Part shown: positions 1 to 5,656 of the stretch, in pieces
How the letters are laid out: each line of letters starts with the position of its first letter
Numbering within the stretch: the stretch's first letter is position 1
Assembly (NCBI GenBank): GCA_948946035.1
Contig: CARBKU010000094.1
Span: 1 to 5,684 of the forward strand
Reading direction: 5' to 3'
Length of the DNA stretch: 5,684 nucleotides
Source of the DNA: an uncultured Clostridia bacterium
Lineage (GTDB): Bacteria > Bacillota > Clostridia > TANB77 > CAG-508
Made by a program: the position numbers and the translations under genes
The notes under the pieces: generated by a model
The model's database searches: none
What the model was told of the DNA's origin: nothing
What the model saw: only the letters and a program-made list of their open reading frames with translations

Positions 1-46
1 ATATTTTAGTTATTTTTGTTTGGTATTTAAATTTTTTGTGCTTCTT

Positions 47-325
47 CTATCTTTCTTTTATTGCTATTAATAGTTCATTTGGTTGTACTAGTCTTTTAGT
101 ATTGTTATATCGAAATTCTTGTTCTTGAAAATATACCTTATATCCCATATTAGTTAGTTTATTATTTGCTAGTATTAAAAATTCTTCTTCATTTTCACTT
201 GTTACTTTTCCCTTTACTCGAACTTCATAAAATGAAAATCTTAAAAAATTTTCATCTTCTACTATTTTTTCACAAACTAAATTTTCTATTAAATTCATCA
301 ATTGTTTTTCTACTAAAACGTCCAT
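47..325 (-). CDS. Small protein of unknown function (92 aa)
   Basis: I do not recognise this protein. It is a short, charged, soluble-looking product with no signal peptide, membrane segment or cysteine cluster. It reads as an acidic helical N-terminus (about residues 1-25), a strand-rich middle (FLRFSFYEVRVKGKV, about 28-42), a helix, and a second strand-rich end (YKVYFQEQEF, then a C-terminus NELLIAIKER), so a small alpha/beta fold is plausible. I chose ATG at 325 over the in-frame GTG at 364. The ATG is preceded by AGGAGATGAT with 6 bases between that block and the start, while the GTG has no Shine-Dalgarno sequence. It lies in the same orientation as the ABC exporter genes but 232 bases beyond the end of the second one, across a GC-richer island, so it is probably a separate transcription unit. 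The reading frame ends in TAG. Confidence 0.7.
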   Translation of the reverse strand: MDVLVEKQLMNLIENLVCEKIVEDENFLRFSFYEVRVKGKVTSENEEEFLILANNKLTNMGYKVYFQEQEFRYNNTKRLVQPNELLIAIKER

Positions 326-349
326 ATTTATATCATCTCCTAAATTTCT

Positions 350-363
350 AGTATATTTTATCA
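350..363 (-). promoter_or_regulatory. Possible extended -10 element for the small unknown gene
   Basis: The minus strand reads TGATAAAATATACT here. TGA followed by TAAAAT (355-360) looks like an extended -10, and TATACT (350-355) is an overlapping alternative. No convincing -35 lies 16-18 bases upstream. The element sits about 30 bases before the start codon, a sensible distance. AT-rich sequence gives such matches by chance. Confidence 0.3.
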
Positions 364-370
364 CAAAATT

Positions 371-407
371 CCGAAAAATAAAAGACTATGTTTAATTTAA
401 GTTTCGG
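371..407 (-). terminator. Weak candidate terminator between exporter operon and small gene
   Basis: On the minus strand CCGAAA (402-407) can pair with TTTCGG (371-376) around an AU-rich, partly self-complementary interior. It is followed by AATTTT. The clamp is only 6 bp and the loop is large, so it is a poor intrinsic terminator, but no better one follows the second ABC gene. Confidence 0.25.
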
Positions 408-557
408 CCAATATAGAATGATTTCAGCATTTCGCCTGCGACTCCGCAGCTTGCATTTTTTAATCCACTCAGAAGGCAACTACTATTGTTGCCTGGTGCT
501 CTTATTGATTTGTCAATACTTTTATGTAATTCTTTAAATATTCTTTGAATTTTCTGC
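392..557 (-). other. GC-richer intergenic island with two hairpins, possible remnant of a mobile element
   Basis: Positions 411-510 have about 41 G/C per 100 bases, clearly above the flanking sequence. On the minus strand there are two clean hairpins: a 7-bp stem AGGCAAC/GTTGCCT (474-494, 7-base loop) and a 5-bp stem CTGCG/CGCAG (436-449, 4-base loop). Neither is followed by a U-tract, so neither is a terminator. A frame stays open on the minus strand from inside the second ABC gene to TAA at 392-394. In the island it uses GGC, CTG, GTC and CGA codons that are rare in the neighbours, and it contains the peptide SGLKNASCGVAGEMLKS. It has no start codon or ribosome binding site of its own. It may be the decayed tail of a transposase-type gene or the end of a structured RNA; I cannot identify it. 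Confidence 0.4.
474..494 (-). other. Hairpin, 7-bp stem, 7-base loop
   Basis: The minus strand shows AGGCAAC, loop AATAGTA, then GTTGCCT, a perfect stem. The sequence after it (TCTGAGTGG) is not U-rich, so this is not an intrinsic terminator. It lies 63 bases after the stop of the second ABC gene and could protect the 3' end of that mRNA, or belong to the imported island. Confidence 0.5.
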
Positions 558-2393
558 TTATTCTTCAATTTCCTCAAACTGACTATTATATAAATCTGCA
601 TAAAAACCATTTTTAGCAAGCAACTCTTCATGAGTACCTTGTTCAACAATATCGCCATGATCCATAACCAATATTAAATCTGCATTTTTAATAGTTGATA
701 ACCTATGTGCAATAATAAAACTAGTTCTACCTTTCATTAAATTATCCATTGCTTTTTGAATTTGAATTTCAGTCCTTGTATCAATAGAACTTGTTGCCTC
801 ATCTAAAATTAATATTTTAGGGTCTGTTAAAATAACCCTAGCAATTGTTAATAATTGTTTTTGCCCAGCGGAAACATTACTTGATTCTTCATTTAATACA
901 GAATTATATCCATTTGGTAAAGTTTTTATAAAATGGTGAACATGTGCAGCTTTTGCTGCCTTAATTACCTCATCTTCTGTTGCTTCTTCTTTTCCATATT
1001 TTATATTATCTTGTACAGTTCCACCAAATAGCCATGTATCTTGTAAAACCATTCCAAACATTTTACGAAGATTTCCTCTTGTAAAATCTTTTATATTATG
1101 ACCATCAACTAAAATCTCTCCTGAATTCACATCATAAAATCTCATTAATAATTTTACTATAGTTGTTTTACCAGCACCAGTTGGTCCAACAATTGCTATT
1201 TTTTGACCTTGTTTTATTTTGCTACTAAAGTCATTTATTATTGTTTTTTCTGAATTATATCCAAAATGTACATTTTTAAATTCTACATCTCCGTTTAATT
1301 TTGATGAATCTATTGTTCCCTTTGAAGTTTCCTCTTCTTCTGGTTCTTCTAAAAATTCAAATACTCTTTCGGCTGCTGCAACCATCGCTTGCAACATTCC
1401 AGATATTTGTGCTATTTGACCTATTGGCTGAATAAATTGTCTATTATATTGTATAAAACTTTGGATATTTCCAACAGTAATTGTGCCTTGAACAGCTAAA
1501 TATCCACCTACTACTGCAACTGCTACATATGATAAATTTCCTAAAAAGTTCATTAATGGATGCATTAATCCTGATAAAAATTGTGCTTTCCATCCAGAAT
1601 GATATAATTCACTATTTGCTTTTTTAAATTCTATTTTTGCTTTTTCTTCTCCATTAAATACTTTTACAACATTTAATCCACTATATATTTCTTCTACTTG
1701 ACCATTTACATGGCCTAAATAATCTTGTTGCATTTTAAAGTATTTTTGTGATTTTCCTACTATTTGTTTTACTATTAATATGGAAATTGGTAATATAACA
1801 AGTGAAATAATTGTCATTTGCCAACTAATAGAAAACATCATTATTAATATTCCAATTAATGTACAAATTGCAGTAATAATTTGTGTTATACTTTGATTTA
1901 AGTTCATACTTAATGTATCTATATCATTTGTAATTATTGATAATACTTCTCCATGTGTTTTTTTATCAAAATATTTCATTGGCAATTTGCTAATTTTTAT
2001 AGCAATATCATTTCTTATTTTATATGTAAGTTTTTGTGCTACACTTGTCATTGCAAATCCTTGAATAAACGAAAATATGCTACTAATAACATATAATCCT
2101 AGTAGTGTTAATAATATTTGTGCAATTTTTCCAAAATCTATTCCATCTCCACCAGATAATTTACTTATTAATCCATTAAATATTTCTGTTGTAGCATTTC
2201 CTAGTATTTTTGGTCCTACAATTGTAAATATTGTGCTTCCAATTGCAAATATAAATACTATTATTAATGCTACTCTATATTTCAATAAGTAGTTTTTTAT
2301 TAATTTATTAGTCGTTTCCTTAAAGTTTTTTGGTTTTGGTTGTGTAGCATTTGCACCTGGTCCATGTCCTGGTCCTCCCATTGGTCCTGGCAT
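558..2393 (-). CDS. ABC exporter half-transporter, catalytic subunit (TM288/BmrD/YheH-like)
   Basis: This is a membrane permease fused to an ATPase and the second half of a heterodimeric multidrug-type exporter. The 611 residues begin with a Gly/Pro/His-rich cytoplasmic tail (1-20), then six membrane spans (about 40-60, 92-114, 168-188, 190-210, 280-302, 310-335) and the nucleotide-binding domain (about 368-600). That domain has A-loop Tyr379, Walker A GPTGAGKT (403-410), Q-loop Gln451, signature VSAGQ (507-511), Walker B ILILDE (527-532) with catalytic Glu532, and switch His563. The signature is not the usual SGGQ: Ala replaces the first Gly. The length is normal for the family. ATG at 2393 lies 2 bases after the stop of the upstream subunit and 7 bases after AAAGGAGG, so the two are coupled. 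In the family, such pairs export drugs, lipids or peptides; the substrate here cannot be read from sequence. Confidence 0.93.
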   Translation of the reverse strand: MPGPMGGPGHGPGANATQPKPKNFKETTNKLIKNYLLKYRVALIIVFIFAIGSTIFTIVGPKILGNATTEIFNGLISKLSGGDGIDFGKIAQILLTLLGLYVISSIFSFIQGFAMTSVAQKLTYKIRNDIAIKISKLPMKYFDKKTHGEVLSIITNDIDTLSMNLNQSITQIITAICTLIGILIMMFSISWQMTIISLVILPISILIVKQIVGKSQKYFKMQQDYLGHVNGQVEEIYSGLNVVKVFNGEEKAKIEFKKANSELYHSGWKAQFLSGLMHPLMNFLGNLSYVAVAVVGGYLAVQGTITVGNIQSFIQYNRQFIQPIGQIAQISGMLQAMVAAAERVFEFLEEPEEEETSKGTIDSSKLNGDVEFKNVHFGYNSEKTIINDFSSKIKQGQKIAIVGPTGAGKTTIVKLLMRFYDVNSGEILVDGHNIKDFTRGNLRKMFGMVLQDTWLFGGTVQDNIKYGKEEATEDEVIKAAKAAHVHHFIKTLPNGYNSVLNEESSNVSAGQKQLLTIARVILTDPKILILDEATSSIDTRTEIQIQKAMDNLMKGRTSFIIAHRLSTIKNADLILVMDHGDIVEQGTHEELLAKNGFYADLYNSQFEEIEE

Positions 2394-2395
2394 AT

Positions 2396-4699
2396 CTATT
2401 CCTCCTTTCTTTTAGTTTCTTTTTTATTATTATTTTTTTCTCCATTATTTGCAAGTTCTTCTTCAGATAATTGTGATAATGCAATTTGTCTATATGTTTC
2501 GTTATCTTTCATTAATTTCTCATGTGTACCAATTCCTACTACTTTTCCTTCTTCTAGTACAATAATTTGGTTTGCATTTAATATTGTACTAATTCTTTGT
2601 GCTACTATTATTACTGTTTTATTTTCTGTTTTTTCTGATAATGCCTCTCTTAATGTGGAATCTGTTTTAAAATCTAAGGCAGAAAAACTATCATCAAATA
2701 CAAATATTTCTGGGTCTTTTGCTATTGCTCTTGCAATTGATAAACGTTGTTTTTGTCCACCACTAACATTTCCTCCGCCTTGTGCAATGCTATCTTGGTA
2801 TTTTTTCTCTTTTGCTTCAATAAACTCTGTTGCTTGTGCAATTTCGGCTGCTTCTTTCATTTGCTTATCAGACATATTTTCATCTGAATATTTTATGTTT
2901 GATTCTATTGTTCCTGAAAATAGTACTCCTTTTTGTGGTACAAATCCTATAATGTCTCTTAGTTTTTTTAATGATACATCTTTTATATTTATACCATCAA
3001 TTAGAAGTTCCCCTCCTGTAACATCATAAAATCTAGGAATTAAATTAACAATTGTTGATTTTCCACTTCCTGTGCTTCCTATTATTGCAGTTGTTTCTCC
3101 TGGTTTTGCTGTAAAGTTGATATCTTCTAGTATTTCTGCATCTGCGTCTGGATATCTAAAACTTACATTTTTAAATTCTACTAACCCTTTTTTGTCTTTA
3201 TTAAATTCTTTTAAATTTTCTTTTTCTTTAATTGCTGGCTCAGTCTCAATTACATCATTTATACGTTTGGCAGATACAGATGCTCTTGGTAGCATAATTG
3301 ATATCATAGATATCATTAAAAATGCCATTAATATTTGCATCATATATTGAATAAATGCCATCATATCTCCAACTTGTAATAGTCCTTGATCTACCCCATG
3401 TCCTCCAACCCAAATAATTAAAATCATCATTGAGTTCATAATAAACATTAATAGTGGCATCATCATTGACATTGCTCTGTTTACAAAAATATTTGTTTTC
3501 ATTAAATCTTTATTTGCTATGTCAAATCTTACTTCTTCTCTTTTTTCTTTATTAAATGCACGAATAACTGGCAATCCTGTAAGTATTTCTCTTGATACTA
3601 AGTTTAGCTTGTCTGTTAAATCTTGCAATTTTTTAAATTTAGGCATTGCAACTATAAACAATGTTCCTACAACAAATAAAATAGCAAGTATTGCAACACC
3701 TATAATCCATGCCATTGAGTTGTCACTATTTGTTAATACCTTTATAAATCCTCCTACACCTATAATTGGTGCATATATCAATACTCTAAATAACATTGTA
3801 ATTAGTTGTTGAATTTGCTGAATGTCATTTGTACTACGAGTTATTAGTGATGCTGCTCCAAATTCGCTTAACTCTTTGTTAGAAAAGGTTAATACTTTGC
3901 TAAATACTTTGTCACGTAATATTTGACCAAGCTTTGCTGCCACTCTTGATGAAAATAGCATTATTAATACAGCAGATATCATACTAACTAGTGCTACTCC
4001 TAACATTTGTATTCCTGATGAAAATATGTAATCATTTTGTAGCTTGTCTGTATCTACACCTAAATTGATGTATACTTCTTTTATTGATGCTATGGCTGCT
4101 TGTTCTTTTATTGAATCTGCCATCTCATTTATTTGTTTTGTAAACTGCTCTAATAACACATTTCTTTGCTCTTCTGGCATGTTTTTAACTATATCAATTA
4201 AACTTTGTGACAATATGTATTGTTTTTGATTTTCAGGCATATTAACTGTAATTTGTTCTTTTATTTTATTAGCAGTCTCTTCATTATTAATTGTTGACAA
4301 CTCCATTAATGGTGTAGCTAAAATCTTAACAAGTTCTTGTTCCTTTTCAATATTAATTTCATTTAATACATATAAATTATTAGCTTTTATATCAAAATCC
4401 TTACCTAAAAACTTTTGGATTACTTTCTCTTGTTCCTTATTTACTACATCATTTATAAAGCTATAATTATCTAAAATCTCATTATCAGAATCTGTAAAAA
4501 TTAAAAGAATATCCATATTCTCTTTGGAAATCACTTTAGGAACAGCTGTTTTAATTCCACCTGATTGAATACCCACATTTACAATTTTTGATGTATAATC
4601 TGGTAATGCTAAATCAGCAGCTGCTTGCAAACATAATAAAGCTACTATAATAACAACTGACCAAAATGACTTCTTTAAATTCTTTAAAACTTTTAGCAT
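2396..4699 (-). CDS. ABC exporter half-transporter, degenerate-site subunit with large external insertion (TM287/BmrC/YheI-like)
   Basis: This is the first subunit of the exporter pair, 767 residues against about 580-600 for ordinary half-transporters. TM1 is at about 13-33. A hydrophilic stretch of about 180 residues (45-225) follows, rich in Gln, Glu, Asn and Lys, before TM2 (about 228-250). By topology it lies outside the cell. Further spans are near 300-320, 328-352, 408-432 and 446-470. The nucleotide-binding domain (about 507-740) has Tyr516, Walker A GSTGSGKST (541-549), Q-loop Gln589, an intact signature VSGGQ (645-649), Walker B IFVFDD (665-670) with Asp670 where the catalytic Glu should be, SALD (673-676), and Gln701 instead of the switch His. 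Degenerate sites of this kind mark the non-catalytic half of heterodimeric exporters such as TM287. The C-terminus is a Lys/Asn/Glu-rich tail. ATG at 4699 has AAAGGAGA five bases upstream. Confidence 0.93.
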   Translation of the reverse strand: MLKVLKNLKKSFWSVVIIVALLCLQAAADLALPDYTSKIVNVGIQSGGIKTAVPKVISKENMDILLIFTDSDNEILDNYSFINDVVNKEQEKVIQKFLGKDFDIKANNLYVLNEINIEKEQELVKILATPLMELSTINNEETANKIKEQITVNMPENQKQYILSQSLIDIVKNMPEEQRNVLLEQFTKQINEMADSIKEQAAIASIKEVYINLGVDTDKLQNDYIFSSGIQMLGVALVSMISAVLIMLFSSRVAAKLGQILRDKVFSKVLTFSNKELSEFGAASLITRSTNDIQQIQQLITMLFRVLIYAPIIGVGGFIKVLTNSDNSMAWIIGVAILAILFVVGTLFIVAMPKFKKLQDLTDKLNLVSREILTGLPVIRAFNKEKREEVRFDIANKDLMKTNIFVNRAMSMMMPLLMFIMNSMMILIIWVGGHGVDQGLLQVGDMMAFIQYMMQILMAFLMISMISIMLPRASVSAKRINDVIETEPAIKEKENLKEFNKDKKGLVEFKNVSFRYPDADAEILEDINFTAKPGETTAIIGSTGSGKSTIVNLIPRFYDVTGGELLIDGINIKDVSLKKLRDIIGFVPQKGVLFSGTIESNIKYSDENMSDKQMKEAAEIAQATEFIEAKEKKYQDSIAQGGGNVSGGQKQRLSIARAIAKDPEIFVFDDSFSALDFKTDSTLREALSEKTENKTVIIVAQRISTILNANQIIVLEEGKVVGIGTHEKLMKDNETYRQIALSQLSEEELANNGEKNNNKKETKRKEE
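2401..2408 (-). promoter_or_regulatory. Ribosome binding site of the second ABC gene, inside the first ABC gene
   Basis: AAAGGAGG lies within the last codons of the upstream gene (encoding KRKEE, then TAG), 7 bases before the ATG at 2393. A ribosome terminating on the first gene would sit on this site, which supports translational coupling and near 1:1 synthesis of the two subunits. Confidence 0.85.
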
Positions 4700-4704
4700 A
4701 AAAA

Positions 4705-4712
4705 TCTCCTTT
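4705..4712 (-). promoter_or_regulatory. Ribosome binding site of the first ABC gene
   Basis: AAAGGAGA with 5 bases (TTTTT) before the ATG at 4699. It is strong and well spaced and fixes this start. It lies outside the leader inverted repeat, so that hairpin would not hide it directly. Confidence 0.85.
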
Positions 4713-4735
4713 CTTATCTTTTGGCTTATTTAATA

Positions 4736-4852
4736 TTAAAATTTTGTTAAGTTACGTAAATATATAATTTTTAATATCCTTCCATTCGAATTCAAATGTT
4801 GATTGAAAAAATTATATATTTGTCTTGATATAGTAGCATTTTTGGTATTCAT
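4736..4852 (-). CDS. Possible 38-codon leader ORF upstream of the ABC operon
   Basis: After the predicted transcription start, the minus strand has GAGGG, then CTT, then an ATG opening 38 codons (it begins MNTKNATISRQIYNFF and ends LTKF, TAA). It stops 36 bases before the ABC start codon. The product would be basic and Asn-rich, with no membrane segment. For it: an SD-like GAGGG, position inside a long leader, and overlap with the 15-bp inverted repeat, an arrangement seen in translation-controlled attenuators. Against it: the SD-to-start gap is only 3-4 bases, the codons are those any AT-rich DNA would give, and nothing in the peptide is recognisable. It could also be a non-coding leader. 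Confidence 0.25.
   Translation of the reverse strand: MNTKNATISRQIYNFFNQHLNSNGRILKIIYLRNLTKF
4758..4821 (-). repeat. Perfect 15-bp inverted repeat in the ABC operon leader
   Basis: AAATATATAATTTTT (minus-strand 5' arm at 4807-4821) is exactly complementary to AAAAATTATATATTT (4758-4772), with a 34-base loop. The loop carries a smaller near-palindrome, ATTTGAATTCGAAT, able to form a 5-bp inner stem. The stem is all A-U, so only moderately stable, but a perfect 15-bp match is more than expected even in AT-rich DNA. It lies wholly within the transcribed leader and is not followed by a U-tract, so it is not itself an intrinsic terminator. Confidence 0.75.
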
Positions 4853-4868
4853 AAGCCCTCAAAATAAA

Positions 4869-4881
4869 TGACACTGTATCA
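4869..4881. promoter_or_regulatory. Operator 2: imperfect copy of the 13-bp palindrome over the start site
   Basis: TGACACTGTATCA is the same palindrome with one mismatched pair. Its centre is 20 bp, about two helical turns, from the centre of operator 1. It covers the end of the -10 and the predicted start point. Same-face spacing suggests two repressor dimers binding side by side. The two copies together also form a 10-bp inverted repeat (4868-4877 with 4893-4902). Confidence 0.7.
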
Positions 4882-4910
4882 TTATATGTGACACAGTGTC
4901 ATCTTGTCAA
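4881..4910 (-). promoter_or_regulatory. Consensus promoter of the ABC exporter operon
   Basis: The minus strand has TTGACA (4905-4910), an 18-base spacer and TATAAT (4881-4886), both perfect matches to the primary sigma consensus. Transcription should start near 4874, giving a leader of about 175 nt before the ATG at 4699. An unregulated promoter this good would be very strong, which fits with the palindromes lying on it. Confidence 0.85.
4889..4901. promoter_or_regulatory. Operator 1: perfect 13-bp palindrome between -35 and -10
   Basis: TGACACAGTGTCA is a perfect odd-centred palindrome filling most of the promoter spacer. A protein bound here would exclude RNA polymerase. The size and symmetry suit a dimeric helix-turn-helix repressor of the TetR, MarR or GntR type; which one cannot be told. 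Confidence 0.75.
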
Positions 4911-4943
4911 TATGATTTTGTGAAAGTTATGTGAATTTTAATT

Positions 4944-5597
4944 TTACATTTTTCTGAATACTCCGCCAACTTTTCCTAATATTTCACATGTTGGTACTAT
5001 TATTGGATCCATTGTACTATTTTCTGGTTGTAGTCTTATGTGGTCTGTTTCTTTATAAAATGTTTTTACTGTTGCTTCTTCTCCTATTAGTGCTACTACT
5101 ATTTCTCCATTGTTTGCTGTGTTTTGTTTTTTTACTAGTATGTAGTCTCCATCTAATATTCCTGCTTCTATCATGCTTTCTCCTCTTACAGTTAGCATAA
5201 AGCTTTCTGAGTTTCCAACAAAGTCAATTGGAATTGGAAATGTGTCTGTTATGTTTTCTACTGCTAAAATTGGCTCTCCTGCTGTTATTTTTCCTATTAT
5301 TGGTACTTCTACTAGTTCTTTTTGTGTGTAGAAGTCTTTGCTTGATGTTGTTTTTGCTTCTCCTGTTCCTCCTCTTAGTAGTCTTAGTGTTCTTCCTTTT
5401 TTGTCTTGCTTTTTAATGTATCCTTTTTCGTCTAGTTTTGCTAGGTAGCCATGTACTGTTGCAGTTGAACTTAACCCAACTGCTTTTCCTATTTCTCTTA
5501 CTGATGGTGGATATCCTTGTGTCATGATTTGTTTTTCAATGAATTTTAGTATTGCTTTTTCTCTTTTATTTAATTCTGGTTTCTTTTTTCTTGGCAT
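4944..5597 (-). CDS. lexA: LexA, SOS response transcriptional repressor
   Basis: LexA represses DNA-damage genes and is inactivated when RecA filaments stimulate its self-cleavage. The 217 residues start with a winged helix (about 1-70), with PSVREIGKAVGLSSTATVHGYL (30-51) as the DNA-contacting part, very like the Bacillus protein. The S24 peptidase domain follows, with cleavage site Ala106-Gly107 in ITAGEP, nucleophile Ser141 in RGESM and general base Lys178 in ATVKTF. All catalytic parts are intact and the length is normal. I use ATG at 5597: GGAGTGAT lies just upstream, with 8 bases between GGAG and ATG. The alternative GTG at 5606 would overlap that Shine-Dalgarno sequence. It points the same way as the ABC operon, 244 bases upstream of it, with no clear terminator between. 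Confidence 0.97.
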   Translation of the reverse strand: MPRKKKPELNKREKAILKFIEKQIMTQGYPPSVREIGKAVGLSSTATVHGYLAKLDEKGYIKKQDKKGRTLRLLRGGTGEAKTTSSKDFYTQKELVEVPIIGKITAGEPILAVENITDTFPIPIDFVGNSESFMLTVRGESMIEAGILDGDYILVKKQNTANNGEIVVALIGEEATVKTFYKETDHIRLQPENSTMDPIIVPTCEILGKVGGVFRKM

Positions 5598-5605
5598 ATT
5601 TATCA

Positions 5606-5609
5606 CTCC
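5606..5609 (-). promoter_or_regulatory. Ribosome binding site that decides the lexA start
   Basis: GGAG (continuing as GGAGTGAT) sits 8 bases before the ATG at 5597. Because the upstream in-frame GTG begins within this element, it cannot be the efficient start, so the protein begins MPRKKK. Confidence 0.75.
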
Positions 5610-5627
5610 ATTTTTTTATTTTGTTTT

Positions 5628-5656
5628 ATAATATCATACAAACAAATAAATGTCAA
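5628..5656 (-). promoter_or_regulatory. lexA promoter, extended -10 type
   Basis: TTGACA (5651-5656), a 17-base spacer and TATTAT (5628-5633), preceded by TGA as an extended -10. Transcription should start near 5621, leaving a short leader of about 24 nt. No canonical SOS box overlaps it; a 7-bp inverted repeat TTTGTTT/AAACAAA (5620-5626 and 5640-5646) brackets the -10. Confidence 0.8.

Noticed and set aside
1..46. Search for a further gene at the left edge
   Set aside because: After the TAG at 47-49 the minus strand is AT-rich with no start codon or ribosome binding site. Nothing can be supported.
326..364. GTG at 364 as start of the small unknown protein, adding 13 residues
   Set aside because: No Shine-Dalgarno sequence precedes it, whereas AGGAGATGAT precedes the internal ATG. 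The extra residues would be read from what looks like the promoter and ribosome binding site.
511..516. Minus-strand TTGACA as a -35 for the small gene
   Set aside because: No -10-like sequence occurs 16-19 bases downstream, and the site is almost 190 bases from the gene start. TTGACAAATCAA is also a small hairpin sequence.
392..658. 88-codon minus-strand frame taken as an intact gene
   Set aside because: Its start lies inside the second ABC gene in another frame with no ribosome binding site, and the first third is just ABC sequence out of frame. Only the part beyond 557 is of interest, and I treat that as an island, not a gene.
2340..3029. 229-codon plus-strand open frame opposite the ABC genes
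   Set aside because: It lies antisense to two clear ABC coding regions, spans their junction, has a Ser/Cys/Phe-rich shadow composition and no ribosome binding site. The other plus-strand frames inside lexA and the ABC genes are likewise Leu/Ser-rich shadows.
4784..4800. TTCGAATTCAAATGTTG considered as an SOS box
   Set aside because: It has CGAA and GTT half-site fragments, but the spacing is 2 bases too long and the second half does not match GTTCG. It lies in the loop of the leader inverted repeat, well downstream of the promoter.
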